A stretch of 47,293 nucleotides of DNA, from NCBI GenBank assembly GCA_017857175.1, contig JAFMDS010000011.1, positions 1 through 47,293 of the forward strand. The letters are read 5' to 3'. A model generated the notes under the pieces. That model was given only the letters and a program-made list of their open reading frames with translations. It ran no database searches and was not told the origin of the DNA. Below are positions 18,093 through 25,273 of the stretch, one piece after another. Source of the stretch: Candidatus Nanopelagicales bacterium (GTDB lineage Bacteria > Actinomycetota > Actinomycetes > S36-B12). The position numbers and the translations under genes were made by a program. Each line of letters begins with the position of its first letter. Positions within the stretch are counted from its first letter, which is position 1.

Positions 18093-18115
18093 GGGGCCTG
18101 AATTAATCAGGCCCC
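18093..18115 (-). terminator. Hairpin between bmpA and the transporter ATPase gene
   Basis: A 9-bp perfect stem, GGGGCCTGA and TCAGGCCCC, closes a 5-nt loop 51 bp after the bmpA stop. On the transcribed (minus) strand it is followed by TTCTTC, a weak T-rich run. It could be a partial terminator or 3'-stabilising structure that keeps binding-protein mRNA more abundant than permease mRNA, a common arrangement in importer operons. Confidence 0.65.
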
Positions 18116-18166
18116 TCCCCCAGCAATGCGCCTCATGAGCGCACTTGTCGATCTGTAGTGCAGTTA

Positions 18167-19300
18167 CTAGCCCTTTGTGCTGATGGAGCCATCGACGATG
18201 CCTGCACGGATGGTCTCAATCTGAGCCTGCAGTTCGGCAGGAACGACTGATGCCATGTCGTGGTAGTCAGCAATGTTGACGCCACCGTTTTCCAAGGTAC
18301 CCACTGTTACGCCACCTTCGAAGGTACCGTCAACAACTGCCTTGATTGCGTTGAATGTGGTGACATCCATTTCCTTGAGCACGGAGGTGAGGTACACATC
18401 CGCATTTGCTGTGTCGGAAAGGTACTGGTCACTGTCAACACCGATGATCATCAACTTGTCGGTGCCGAGTTCGCTGGCAAGTGCTGCCGAGCCTAGGCCA
18501 ACTGGGCCTGCTACTGGCATCACAATGTCTGCGCCTTCGTCAACGAGGTTCTGAGCAAATGTACGACCATCATCGAGGGACTCGAAGTTCTCGGTGAAAA
18601 GACCGGACTGTGCTGCGGGATCCCAACCGAGGACCTCAACGTTGGTTCCGTTGTCAGCGTTGTACTTCTGGACGCCGTAGTAGAAACCGTCCATGAAGAC
18701 CGTCACTGGTGGGATGTTGACGCCACCGAAGGTGCCGACCTTGCCGCTCTTAGTTACGCCTGCTGCGAGGTAGCCAGCGAGGAATGCGGCTTCATCGGTG
18801 TTGAACACCTGGCCGAGAACGTTGTTGTTTGCAATGTCGCCATCTGCGTATGCGTAGTCAACAATGGTGAATGGGATGTCTGGGTTGGCGTTTGCTGCTT
18901 CCATCGTTGCATCGCCCAGCAAGAAGCCGACCGTGACGATGACGTCGCAACCCTGGTCAACGAATGACTGGATGTTGGGCATGTAATCGGTCTCAGCCTG
19001 TGACTCGAGAACGATTGCTTCAACACCAAGCTGATCTGCTGCATCGGTGACGCCCTTATATGCCTTTTGGTTGAAGCCCTTGTCGTCAACACCACCGACG
19101 TCGGTTACTTGACATGCCTTCATGGCATCCATGGGTGCTTCTTCAGATGCTTCTTCTGAAGGTGCTTCAGACGCTGATTCGGCAGCAGTTTCGCTCGCTG
19201 TTGCTGCTGTGTCTTCTGTTGAATCGCTCGAGCTGCAACCAGCCAGAGCTAGGGCTGCAACGGTGATGACCGCGGCACCCAATTTGAAATTGCGTTTCAA
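18167..19300 (-). CDS. bmpA: BmpA/PnrA-type nucleoside-binding lipoprotein
   Basis: A 377-residue substrate-binding lipoprotein of the Bmp family. The signal peptide ends in the lipobox LALAGC (Cys21 or so would be lipidated), followed by a Ser/Glu/Ala-rich linker of about 35 residues that spaces it from the membrane. The binding domain opens with VTDVGGVDDKGFNQKAYKG, the Bmp hallmark, and later shows IVTVGFLLGDATMEAA, GKVGTFGGVNIPPVTVFMDGF and IIGVDSDQYL. The start is TTG 19300 with AGGAG 5 nt upstream. It heads the importer operon; with cdd and deoA downstream the ligand is most likely purine and pyrimidine nucleosides. Confidence 0.95.
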   Translation of the reverse strand: MKRNFKLGAAVITVAALALAGCSSSDSTEDTAATASETAAESASEAPSEEASEEAPMDAMKACQVTDVGGVDDKGFNQKAYKGVTDAADQLGVEAIVLESQAETDYMPNIQSFVDQGCDVIVTVGFLLGDATMEAANANPDIPFTIVDYAYADGDIANNNVLGQVFNTDEAAFLAGYLAAGVTKSGKVGTFGGVNIPPVTVFMDGFYYGVQKYNADNGTNVEVLGWDPAAQSGLFTENFESLDDGRTFAQNLVDEGADIVMPVAGPVGLGSAALASELGTDKLMIIGVDSDQYLSDTANADVYLTSVLKEMDVTTFNAIKAVVDGTFEGGVTVGTLENGGVNIADYHDMASVVPAELQAQIETIRAGIVDGSISTKG

Positions 19301-19356
19301 TGTATCTCCTATTTTTTGGCGCCCGAAAGAACACTCGGACGTGTGATCACCTTGTG

Positions 19357-19362
19357 AGCCTA
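19357..19362 (-). promoter_or_regulatory. Probable -10 box TAGGCT of the bmpA operon
   Basis: TAGGCT on the minus strand matches the TANNNT consensus and is identical to the hexamers upstream of deoC and of the mutase gene at 25274. It would give a 5' leader of roughly 50 nt ending in AGGAG before the TTG start. An 8-bp GTGATCAC palindrome (19343-19350) lies near the expected transcription start and could be a regulator site. Confidence 0.5.
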
Positions 19363-19373
19363 GACCCTGATTG

Positions 19374-20315
19374 TTACGAATGTGATGCCAGTCTGCTCAT
19401 TAACAGGGTCACAAATTGGTCACGGTTTATATGCGTCCCAACGTGGACATTCGGGGATTTATCGGTCACCGAGTAGACGTCAACAACGGTGCGCCCCAAT
19501 GTTAATTCCGATTGTGTTTCTACTGTGACGTTAGTGAAAATTGTTGTCACAAGTGATGGATCAATGAGGTGTGCAATTGTGACTGCATCGTGAATTGGCG
19601 CACCCGGCCATTCAAATCGCTGCTGATGAAAACCCACAAAATGGTCTAAGAGTTCAGCAACGAAGTCACCACACTGGCCCGTTCCTCGAAGTTCGTTCGC
19701 ATGGGAGTCATCTAGCCATGCTTCATGAGTCACCTCGAGCCCGATCATCGTCTTCTTTATTGGTGAATTCATCACGATGTCAGCGGCCTCAGGGTCCACC
19801 AAGATGTTGAATTCTGCAGCCGGCGTCCAGTTGCCCAATTCAATCGCTCCGCCCATAAACACGAGTTCGGCGATTTTGTGGTGCAGATGCGGCAACTCGG
19901 TCACGACAGCGGCAATGTTGGTGAGAGGGCCAGTCGCAACGAGGGTTATCGGCTCTGCGGCGTCAGTTAAAGTCTTTTCGATGAATTCGAGGACGGAACC
20001 ATCATCAGCGGGGCGACTCGGAGCCGCCGGGACGGGACCGTCGAGCCCGCCATCGCCGTGCATTGAGGCAGCGGTGCGCAACTCTCTAAGAAGTGGCTTG
20101 ACCGCGCCAACATGCACCGGAATGTCTGCGCGATTGACCATATCGAGAACAATGAGGGCATTTCGCGTGGTGTTTTCCACCAAAGAATTCCCCGCGACCG
20201 TCGTGAGACCCAGCAACTCCAACTCTGGGCTGGCCGTTGCCAGCATGATGGCCAGTGCATCATCGTGGCCGGGGTCGCAGTCAAGGATGATTTTGCGAGG
20301 ATTATTTTCCGACAT
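19374..20315 (-). CDS. Inosine/uridine-preferring nucleoside hydrolase family protein
   Basis: A 313-residue nucleoside N-ribohydrolase. The calcium-binding DCDPGHDDA motif is at residues 12-20. It is followed by TTVAGNSLVENTTRNAL, HGDGGLDGP, LVATGPLTNIA, FMGGAIELGNWTPAAEFN, and the late Ca-ligand Asp in PIHDAVTIAHL. These enzymes split ribonucleosides to base plus ribose without phosphate; the precise nucleoside preference is not readable. The ATG at 20315 has no Shine-Dalgarno site, but TAACGT ends 6 nt upstream, so it is probably leaderless. A 16-bp direct repeat covers this promoter. It ends 73 bp before bmpA on the same strand. Confidence 0.93.
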   Translation of the reverse strand: MSENNPRKIILDCDPGHDDALAIMLATASPELELLGLTTVAGNSLVENTTRNALIVLDMVNRADIPVHVGAVKPLLRELRTAASMHGDGGLDGPVPAAPSRPADDGSVLEFIEKTLTDAAEPITLVATGPLTNIAAVVTELPHLHHKIAELVFMGGAIELGNWTPAAEFNILVDPEAADIVMNSPIKKTMIGLEVTHEAWLDDSHANELRGTGQCGDFVAELLDHFVGFHQQRFEWPGAPIHDAVTIAHLIDPSLVTTIFTNVTVETQSELTLGRTVVDVYSVTDKSPNVHVGTHINRDQFVTLLMSRLASHS

Positions 20316-20323
20316 GTGCGCAC

Positions 20324-20363
20324 GTTAACGGCCACGCCAAAAAGCAAGTTAACGGGCACGCCA
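20324..20363. repeat. 16-bp direct repeat (one mismatch) over the nucleoside hydrolase promoter
   Basis: GTTAACGGCCACGCCA (20324-20339) and GTTAACGGGCACGCCA (20348-20363) are in direct orientation with a 24-bp period. The first copy overlaps the presumed -10 box (TAACGT on the minus strand, 20322-20327) of the nucleoside hydrolase gene. Each copy contains a GTTAAC palindrome. This layout suggests a pair of regulator-binding sites. Confidence 0.6.
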
Positions 20364-20380
20364 GTGACCAGGCTTCTTTT

Positions 20381-20410
20381 TCCCGATATTGCACGCGTGC
20401 AATATCGGGA
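20381..20410. repeat. Perfect 30-bp palindrome downstream of sdhB
   Basis: Each 15-bp arm is TCCCGATATTGCACG or its exact complement, meeting at a CG centre with no loop. It lies 22 bp past the sdhB stop and 66 bp upstream of the nucleoside hydrolase start. There is no T-tract on either side. The central 16 bp, ATTGCACGCGTGCAAT, recur exactly at 27328-27343. Confidence 0.9.
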
Positions 20411-20432
20411 GAAAGGGTGTGCGACCCTGCGA

Positions 20433-21185
20433 CTAGACCCGCTTGAAAATCAGTGCGCGTTTAACTTCCTGTATTGCCTTGGTGACTTCAATTCCACGGG
20501 GACAGGCGTCCGTGCAATTGAAAGTGGTGCGGCAGCGCCAGACACCCTCTTTCTCGTTGAGCACTTCCAGCCGAGCTTCGGATCCTGCATCGCGGGAATC
20601 GAAGATGAACCTGTGAGCAGCAACAATCGCGGCCGGACCAAAGTACGCCTCGTCAGTCCAGAACACGGGGCACGATGTCGTGCAGCATGCGCACAGAATG
20701 CATTTAGTGGTGTCATCAAAGCGCGCGCGATCCTCAGCGGACTGGATGCGCTCTTTAGTGGGCTCGTGGCCTTCTGGCATGAGGAATGGGAGTACCTGGC
20801 GGTACGCAGCAAAGAACGGCTCCATGTCGACCACTAGATCCTTTTCCAGGGGCAGACCTTTGATGGCTTCGACGGTGATCACTTTGGAGATATCTAGATC
20901 TTTGACCAATGTCTTGCAGGCAAGGCGGTTGCGACCATTGATGCGCATAGCGTCGGAGCCGCAAATACCGTGGCCGCAGGAACGACGGAATGTGAGTGAC
21001 CCATCGAGCTCGGCCTTGATTTTCTCCAGAGCGGTGAGAACACGGTCCGTTGGGTAGAGGGCGACGGTGTAGTCCTCCCAATGCGGTTCTTGGTCGTATT
21101 CAGGGCGATAGCGACGAATGCGGAAGGTTACATCGGTCGCAACCGGAACAACTGTTTCAGGAATATCTATGACTGCGGTACTCAT
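20433..21185 (-). CDS. sdhB: Succinate dehydrogenase iron-sulfur subunit
   Basis: The 250-residue electron-transfer subunit. The [2Fe-2S] site is Cys70, Cys75, Asp78 and Cys90 (RSCGHGICGSDAM ... NRLAC); Asp at the third position also occurs in Escherichia coli SdhB, so it is not a defect. The [4Fe-4S] cysteines are 162, 165, 168 and 228. The [3Fe-4S] cysteines are 172, 218 and 224 (KCILCACCTTSCPVFW and the CRTTFNCTDACPRG region). The gene starts at ATG 21185, sharing one base with the sdhA stop. Last gene of the sdhCDAB operon. Confidence 0.96.
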   Translation of the reverse strand: MSTAVIDIPETVVPVATDVTFRIRRYRPEYDQEPHWEDYTVALYPTDRVLTALEKIKAELDGSLTFRRSCGHGICGSDAMRINGRNRLACKTLVKDLDISKVITVEAIKGLPLEKDLVVDMEPFFAAYRQVLPFLMPEGHEPTKERIQSAEDRARFDDTTKCILCACCTTSCPVFWTDEAYFGPAAIVAAHRFIFDSRDAGSEARLEVLNEKEGVWRCRTTFNCTDACPRGIEVTKAIQEVKRALIFKRV

Positions 21186-22939
21186 CAGTACTTGCGCTCC
21201 ATTGGCTCGTAACGGGTCATGGACACAGGCTTGTATTCCAATGAGACAAACTCTTCACCCTCGGCGTTGACCTTTCGGCTTGCCATGGTGTGACGCATGA
21301 AGTTGACATCGTCGCGGTGCGGGTAGTCCTCGCGGGCGTGACCGCCGCGGGACTCTTTGCGTTCGAGTGCGCTGACAACGAGTACCTCAGCGAGATCAAG
21401 CAGGAATCCGAGTTCAATTGCCTCGAGTAGGTCCGTGTTGTAGCGCGTGCCTTTGTCCTGGATGGACACGTTCTTGTAGCGCTCGCGCAAGGCGTGAACG
21501 TCGTTCAATGCCTGCTTGAGCGTGACCTCTGTGCGGTAGACCTGAGCGTTCATGTCCATGGTCTCTTGTAGTTCTTTGCGCAGTGGTGCAACGCGCTCGG
21601 TCCCATTGGATGAGCGGAGCATTTCGACCATGGTGATCGTTTGCCCCTGGGAATCATTGGGCAATTCCACATGATCGACCATATTGGCGTACTCGGCCGC
21701 AGCGATCCCTGCGCGACGACCAAACACGTTGATGTCGAGAAGGGAGTTGGTCCCGAGCCGGTTAGCCCCATGTACGGATACGCAGGCGCACTCGCCCGCA
21801 GCGAAAAGGCCTGGGACCACGTGTTCGTTGTCGCGCAACACGCGGGTCTCGACATCGGTGGGGATGCCGCCCATGGCGTAGTGAGCGGTGGGAAACACTG
21901 GAACGAGTTCTGTCACGGGGTCCACGCCCAGGTAGGTGCGGGCGAACTCGGTGATGTCGGGGAGTTTCGCCTCGATTTGTTCCTTGGGCAGGTGGGTGAG
22001 GTCGAGGTAAACGTAGTCCTTATGTGGACCTGCTCCGCGGCCTTCACGGACCTCTTGAACCATGGCGCGAGCAACCATGTCACGGGGAGCGAGGTCCTTG
22101 ATGGTGGGTGCAACGCGTTCCATGAAGCGCTCACCTGTGGCATTACGCAGAATTCCGCCCTCGCCTCGAGCACCTTCGGTCAAAAGCACACCGAGCCCAG
22201 CCAAACCTGTTGGGTGGAATTGGTAGAACTCCATGTCCTCGAGTGGTAGGCCCTTGCGCCAGATGATTCCCATGCCATCGCCCGTAAGGGTGTGCGCATT
22301 GGAGGTGGTTTTAAACACTTTGCCAAAGCCACCGGTTGCAAAAATAATTGATTTCGCCTTGAAAATATGAATTTCACCCGTGGCTAATTCATAAGCCACA
22401 ACTCCCGCGGCAACCGGTTCGCCCGATTCCTCGTTGAGCAGGACGTCGAGAACGTAGAACTCGTTGTAGAACTCAACGCCCTCTTTGATGCAGTTTTGGT
22501 AGAGGGTCTGGAGGATCATGTGGCCGGTACGGTCGGCTGCGTAGCAAGCGCGACGCACTGCCGCTTCACCGTGGTTCCTGGTGTGGCCACCAAATCGACG
22601 CTGGTCAATGCGGCCTTCGGGTGTGCGGTTAAAAGGTAAGCCCATTTTCTCGAGGTCGAGGACAGCGTCGATTGCTTCCTTGCACATGATCTCTGCGGCA
22701 TCTTGATCAACGAGGTAGTCGCCACCCTTGATCGTGTCAAAGGTGTGCCATTCCCAGTTGTCTTCTTCGACGTTAGCCAGCGCAGCGCACATGCCACCCT
22801 GAGCAGCCCCAGTATGCGAACGTGTGGGGTAGAGCTTGGTCAGGACCGCAGTGCGGGCACGGGTGCCCGACTCGAGAGCAGCTCGCATGCCGGCGCCACC
22901 TGCGCCAACGATGATGACGTCATAAACATGTGTTTGCAC
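21185..22939 (-). CDS. sdhA: Succinate dehydrogenase flavoprotein subunit
   Basis: A 584-residue FAD subunit. After the dinucleotide-binding GAGGAGMRAA, the motif RSHTGAAQGGM carries the histidine (residue 42) to which FAD is usually covalently attached. The active-site segments FHPTGLAG, TEGARGEGG, HYAMGGI and HGANRLGTNSLLD follow, and the C-terminal helical domain contains RKESRGGHAREDYP. The frame is open to 23023, but GTG 22939 is chosen because AGAGGAG precedes it by 7 nt and the domain begins there. It lies 13 bp after sdhD and overlaps sdhB by one base. Confidence 0.96.
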   Translation of the reverse strand: MQTHVYDVIIVGAGGAGMRAALESGTRARTAVLTKLYPTRSHTGAAQGGMCAALANVEEDNWEWHTFDTIKGGDYLVDQDAAEIMCKEAIDAVLDLEKMGLPFNRTPEGRIDQRRFGGHTRNHGEAAVRRACYAADRTGHMILQTLYQNCIKEGVEFYNEFYVLDVLLNEESGEPVAAGVVAYELATGEIHIFKAKSIIFATGGFGKVFKTTSNAHTLTGDGMGIIWRKGLPLEDMEFYQFHPTGLAGLGVLLTEGARGEGGILRNATGERFMERVAPTIKDLAPRDMVARAMVQEVREGRGAGPHKDYVYLDLTHLPKEQIEAKLPDITEFARTYLGVDPVTELVPVFPTAHYAMGGIPTDVETRVLRDNEHVVPGLFAAGECACVSVHGANRLGTNSLLDINVFGRRAGIAAAEYANMVDHVELPNDSQGQTITMVEMLRSSNGTERVAPLRKELQETMDMNAQVYRTEVTLKQALNDVHALRERYKNVSIQDKGTRYNTDLLEAIELGFLLDLAEVLVVSALERKESRGGHAREDYPHRDDVNFMRHTMASRKVNAEGEEFVSLEYKPVSMTRYEPMERKY

Positions 22940-22952
22940 GTGTGTCTCCTCT

Positions 22953-23354
22953 TTAACCAAGGCTTGGATCGAAAGTGAAAATAACGAGTGTTCCGAGAAT
23001 GATGATGAAAACAGTTGCGACATAAAGCAACATTTTCAACCAGAACCGGGTTTGATCCCGCTCCGCGTAGTCATTGATAATTGTGCGCATTCCATTGCCG
23101 CCGTGCAGCATTGCTAGCCACAGCATGGATAAATCCCACACCTGCCAGAACGGACTGGACCAGCGCCCAGCAACGAACGCAAAGTTGATGCGCTGCACAC
23201 CGCCATCCAAGATATTCATGATGAACAGGTGGCCAAGCACAAGGAATACCAGAACAATTCCAGAGATGCGCATGAACAGCCAGCCATAAAGTTCAAAATT
23301 GCTGCGCTGCTTGTTGCGCGTTTGGCTGCGAGGAGCAGCTAAAGGTGAACTCAT
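22953..23354 (-). CDS. sdhD: Succinate dehydrogenase membrane anchor subunit D
   Basis: A 133-residue membrane anchor with three hydrophobic helices: GWLFMRISGIVLVFLVLGHL (the R-I-S-G start and a His suited to haem b), the VWDLSMLWLAMLHGGNGMR helix, and LLYVATVFIIILGTLVIF. The N-terminal 30 residues are basic and Pro/Gln-rich. The ATG at 23354 overlaps the sdhC stop by 4 bp (ATGA). A longer open frame upstream is only the shadow of sdhC. Confidence 0.9.
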   Translation of the reverse strand: MSSPLAAPRSQTRNKQRSNFELYGWLFMRISGIVLVFLVLGHLFIMNILDGGVQRINFAFVAGRWSSPFWQVWDLSMLWLAMLHGGNGMRTIINDYAERDQTRFWLKMLLYVATVFIIILGTLVIFTFDPSLG

Positions 23355-23770
23355 GGTGTGCTCCCAAACAACGCCTCTACCGAGTGTTTCAACATGAAGA
23401 AAACACCGGGGACCATCACGACCAACCAAATAGCAGCGATCACCCAGGTCATCTGCTTTTGAACGCGAGGCCCGCGGGACCAGAAGTCGATCAGGATGAT
23501 CCGGATGCCGTTGAGCGCGTGGTAGAGCACCGCCCCGACCAAGCCAACCTCGAGTAGGGCGACTATCGGAGTTTTGTAGGTTGCAATGACCGTGTCGTAT
23601 GCCTCGGGGGAAACACGCACAAGCGCCGTGTCCAGTACGTGCACAAACAGGAAGAAGAAGACCGAGACACCGGTAATGCGCTGCAAAACCCATGTCCACA
23701 TGCCCTCGCCACCCCGGTACAAGGTGCCAATTGGTGTCGCTGTGAGCGAAACCGGCGTTTTCGTAGCCAC
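23351..23770 (-). CDS. sdhC: Succinate dehydrogenase cytochrome b subunit C
   Basis: A 139-residue anchor with three transmembrane helices. It contains the quinone/haem-site pattern WTWVLQRITGVSVFFFLFVHV, then GLVGAVLYHALNGIRIILIDFW, in which His of YHALNGIR is the usual haem b ligand, and a last helix MTWVIAAIWLVVMVPGVFF. The start is GTG 23770 with a weak GGATG ahead of it. It is first in the sdhCDAB operon. The upstream region holds a TACTCT -10 candidate (23816-23821) and, farther out, a 16-bp direct repeat. Confidence 0.92.
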   Translation of the reverse strand: MATKTPVSLTATPIGTLYRGGEGMWTWVLQRITGVSVFFFLFVHVLDTALVRVSPEAYDTVIATYKTPIVALLEVGLVGAVLYHALNGIRIILIDFWSRGPRVQKQMTWVIAAIWLVVMVPGVFFMLKHSVEALFGSTP

Positions 23771-23864
23771 TGTTACATCCGTTCAGTTGGAATGAGTGCT
23801 TTTCCTACACGGGTCAGAGTAGTCCCATCGAGAACATCTGGCACATCGGACAGGACGCGTTTAC

Positions 23865-23900
23865 ATGTGATCTTGCATATATATATGTGATCTTGCATAT
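23865..23900. repeat. 16-bp direct repeat in the sdhC / Gly-rich protein divergent region
   Basis: ATGTGATCTTGCATAT occurs at 23865-23880 and 23885-23900, a 20-bp period that places both copies on nearly the same face of the helix. The 4-bp spacer ATAT makes a short AT run between them. It is 95 bp upstream of sdhC and 78 bp upstream of the secreted protein gene, suiting a paired operator that could serve either. Confidence 0.75.
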
Positions 23901-23977
23901 GCATCGACGTGTGCACTTGTCCACTCGCTTTTCATGAGTGTTACCGTGGAGGTCCGTCTGACAAAAGGAACCCTCGT

Positions 23978-25219
23978 ATGATCTTTTGGCTCTCTCCTCG
24001 CAATCGATCCCTACGAATCATGTCGGGTTTCGGTGCCTTTGCACTTGCGGCTGCAGGATTTCCTTCGCCAGCCCCTGCCCCGGCTCCCTGCTCGGACATG
24101 ACTCCCGGCCTTGATCAGAGCGTTACCTGCAGTTCTACTGCTGACCTGACAATTCCGTCAGGTGCCCGCACTGTTTCCATCACCCTCAATGGGGCCGGCG
24201 GTGGAGGTGGATATGGCAACGGCGGTGCAGGTGGCAATGGGGCTCGGGTGAGTGCCACGTTGAATATTGATTCGCTTTCAACCTTGAGATTTGTTGCTGG
24301 ATCAAGTGGCGTGGGTGGCCTAAATTCAAATGCTGGCGGTGGCGGCGGATATTCGGCCATCTACCAAGGGGCATCGTCCGCAGCCGGTGATGTACTTCTG
24401 ATCGCCGGTGGAGGCGGTGGGGGGCAAGGTCTCGCGCTGGGATCAGGCACGGGTGCCGTTGGGGGCAATGGTGCCGCCTCAAATACGGCAGCCGGTGGCT
24501 CCGGGTCCACAAATGAATCAGGGGGTGTGGACGCAACAGGTGCTGACGGTTCAGGTCTGGGCGGTTCGGGTGGAACCTATTGCTCCGCGGGGAGCGCAGG
24601 TCAAACGTGGGCGGCAGGCGGGGCCGGTGGTGCTGGTTTTTCCGCAACTACAGGTGGCGGTGGTGGTGATGGCTATGGCGGTGGTGGCGGCGGTTCAGAG
24701 CAAGGTTCCGGTGGTGCAGGTGGATCATTTGCTCTGAGCGCCCGGCAGGTGGGATCGGCAACTTTCACTCCACAGGGTGGCGCAGGCGGAAGCGTCTCGG
24801 GGGGAATAGGTAGTCAGGGTATCGCGGGATCTTTAGTCCTGTCGTTTTCAGCCACTGCGGCAAGTTCGGCAGGTTCGGCCAGCACACAAACCGAAGTTCA
24901 AATCGGCCAAATAAATTGGCAGGGTTCGGAGTCCAATTCGGACCAGGCGGCTGCAGAGTTAAATACGTGGGTGCAAACGCCCAGCACAGCGACACCGCCG
25001 ACTGCTGGCCTCCAACTTTTGGGCTGGGCCACATATGCCGACTTCCCCGTTGAATTTGCCCAGCGTCAGGTGGACATGGGCTGGGGTGCCTACGAAACTT
25101 TCAATGGTGACGGAAGCATAAAAGGGGTTTTCATCCCATTGGGTCACTACGCATATTTCACAAGCGATCTTTCATTCCACGCGATCTGGGGTACGCAACC
25201 CCTGCTTGGACGCTGCTAA
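23978..25219 (+). CDS. Secreted glycine-rich protein
   Basis: A 413-residue protein with an N-terminal signal peptide (basic RNRSLR, hydrophobic SGFGAFALAAAGF, then a PSPAPAPAP stretch). From about residue 55 it has a PSGARTVSITLNGAGGGGG-type start, the pattern of Gly-rich beta-sandwich or phage-adhesin-like domains, followed by about 200 residues dominated by Gly with Ser and Ala. The last 90 or so residues change character: ordinary composition with several Trp and Tyr (LLGWATYADFPVEFAQ, YETFNGDGSIKGVFIPLGH). The protein ends in LLGRC. ATG 23978 has AAAGGAA 7 nt upstream. Extracellular; function unknown. The frame upstream of 23978 lacks a ribosome site. Confidence 0.8.
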   Translation: MIFWLSPRNRSLRIMSGFGAFALAAAGFPSPAPAPAPCSDMTPGLDQSVTCSSTADLTIPSGARTVSITLNGAGGGGGYGNGGAGGNGARVSATLNIDSLSTLRFVAGSSGVGGLNSNAGGGGGYSAIYQGASSAAGDVLLIAGGGGGGQGLALGSGTGAVGGNGAASNTAAGGSGSTNESGGVDATGADGSGLGGSGGTYCSAGSAGQTWAAGGAGGAGFSATTGGGGGDGYGGGGGGSEQGSGGAGGSFALSARQVGSATFTPQGGAGGSVSGGIGSQGIAGSLVLSFSATAASSAGSASTQTEVQIGQINWQGSESNSDQAAAELNTWVQTPSTATPPTAGLQLLGWATYADFPVEFAQRQVDMGWGAYETFNGDGSIKGVFIPLGHYAYFTSDLSFHAIWGTQPLLGRC

Positions 25220-25261
25220 AGCCGTCAATTCACCTCACTCAACGCACATCAGTGAACTGAT

Positions 25262-25267
25262 TAGGCT
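25262..25267 (+). promoter_or_regulatory. -10-like hexamer TAGGCT before the methylmalonyl-CoA mutase gene
   Basis: TAGGCT ends 6 nt before ATG 25274, and there is no Shine-Dalgarno sequence, the same layout as at deoC. It suggests a leaderless transcript. No clear -35 box. Confidence 0.45.
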
Positions 25268-25273
25268 TGTGCC

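Noticed and set aside
20381-20410. Classical Rho-independent terminator
   Set aside because: The stem is strong, but there is no loop and no T-run on either side, so it is reported as a palindrome of open function instead.
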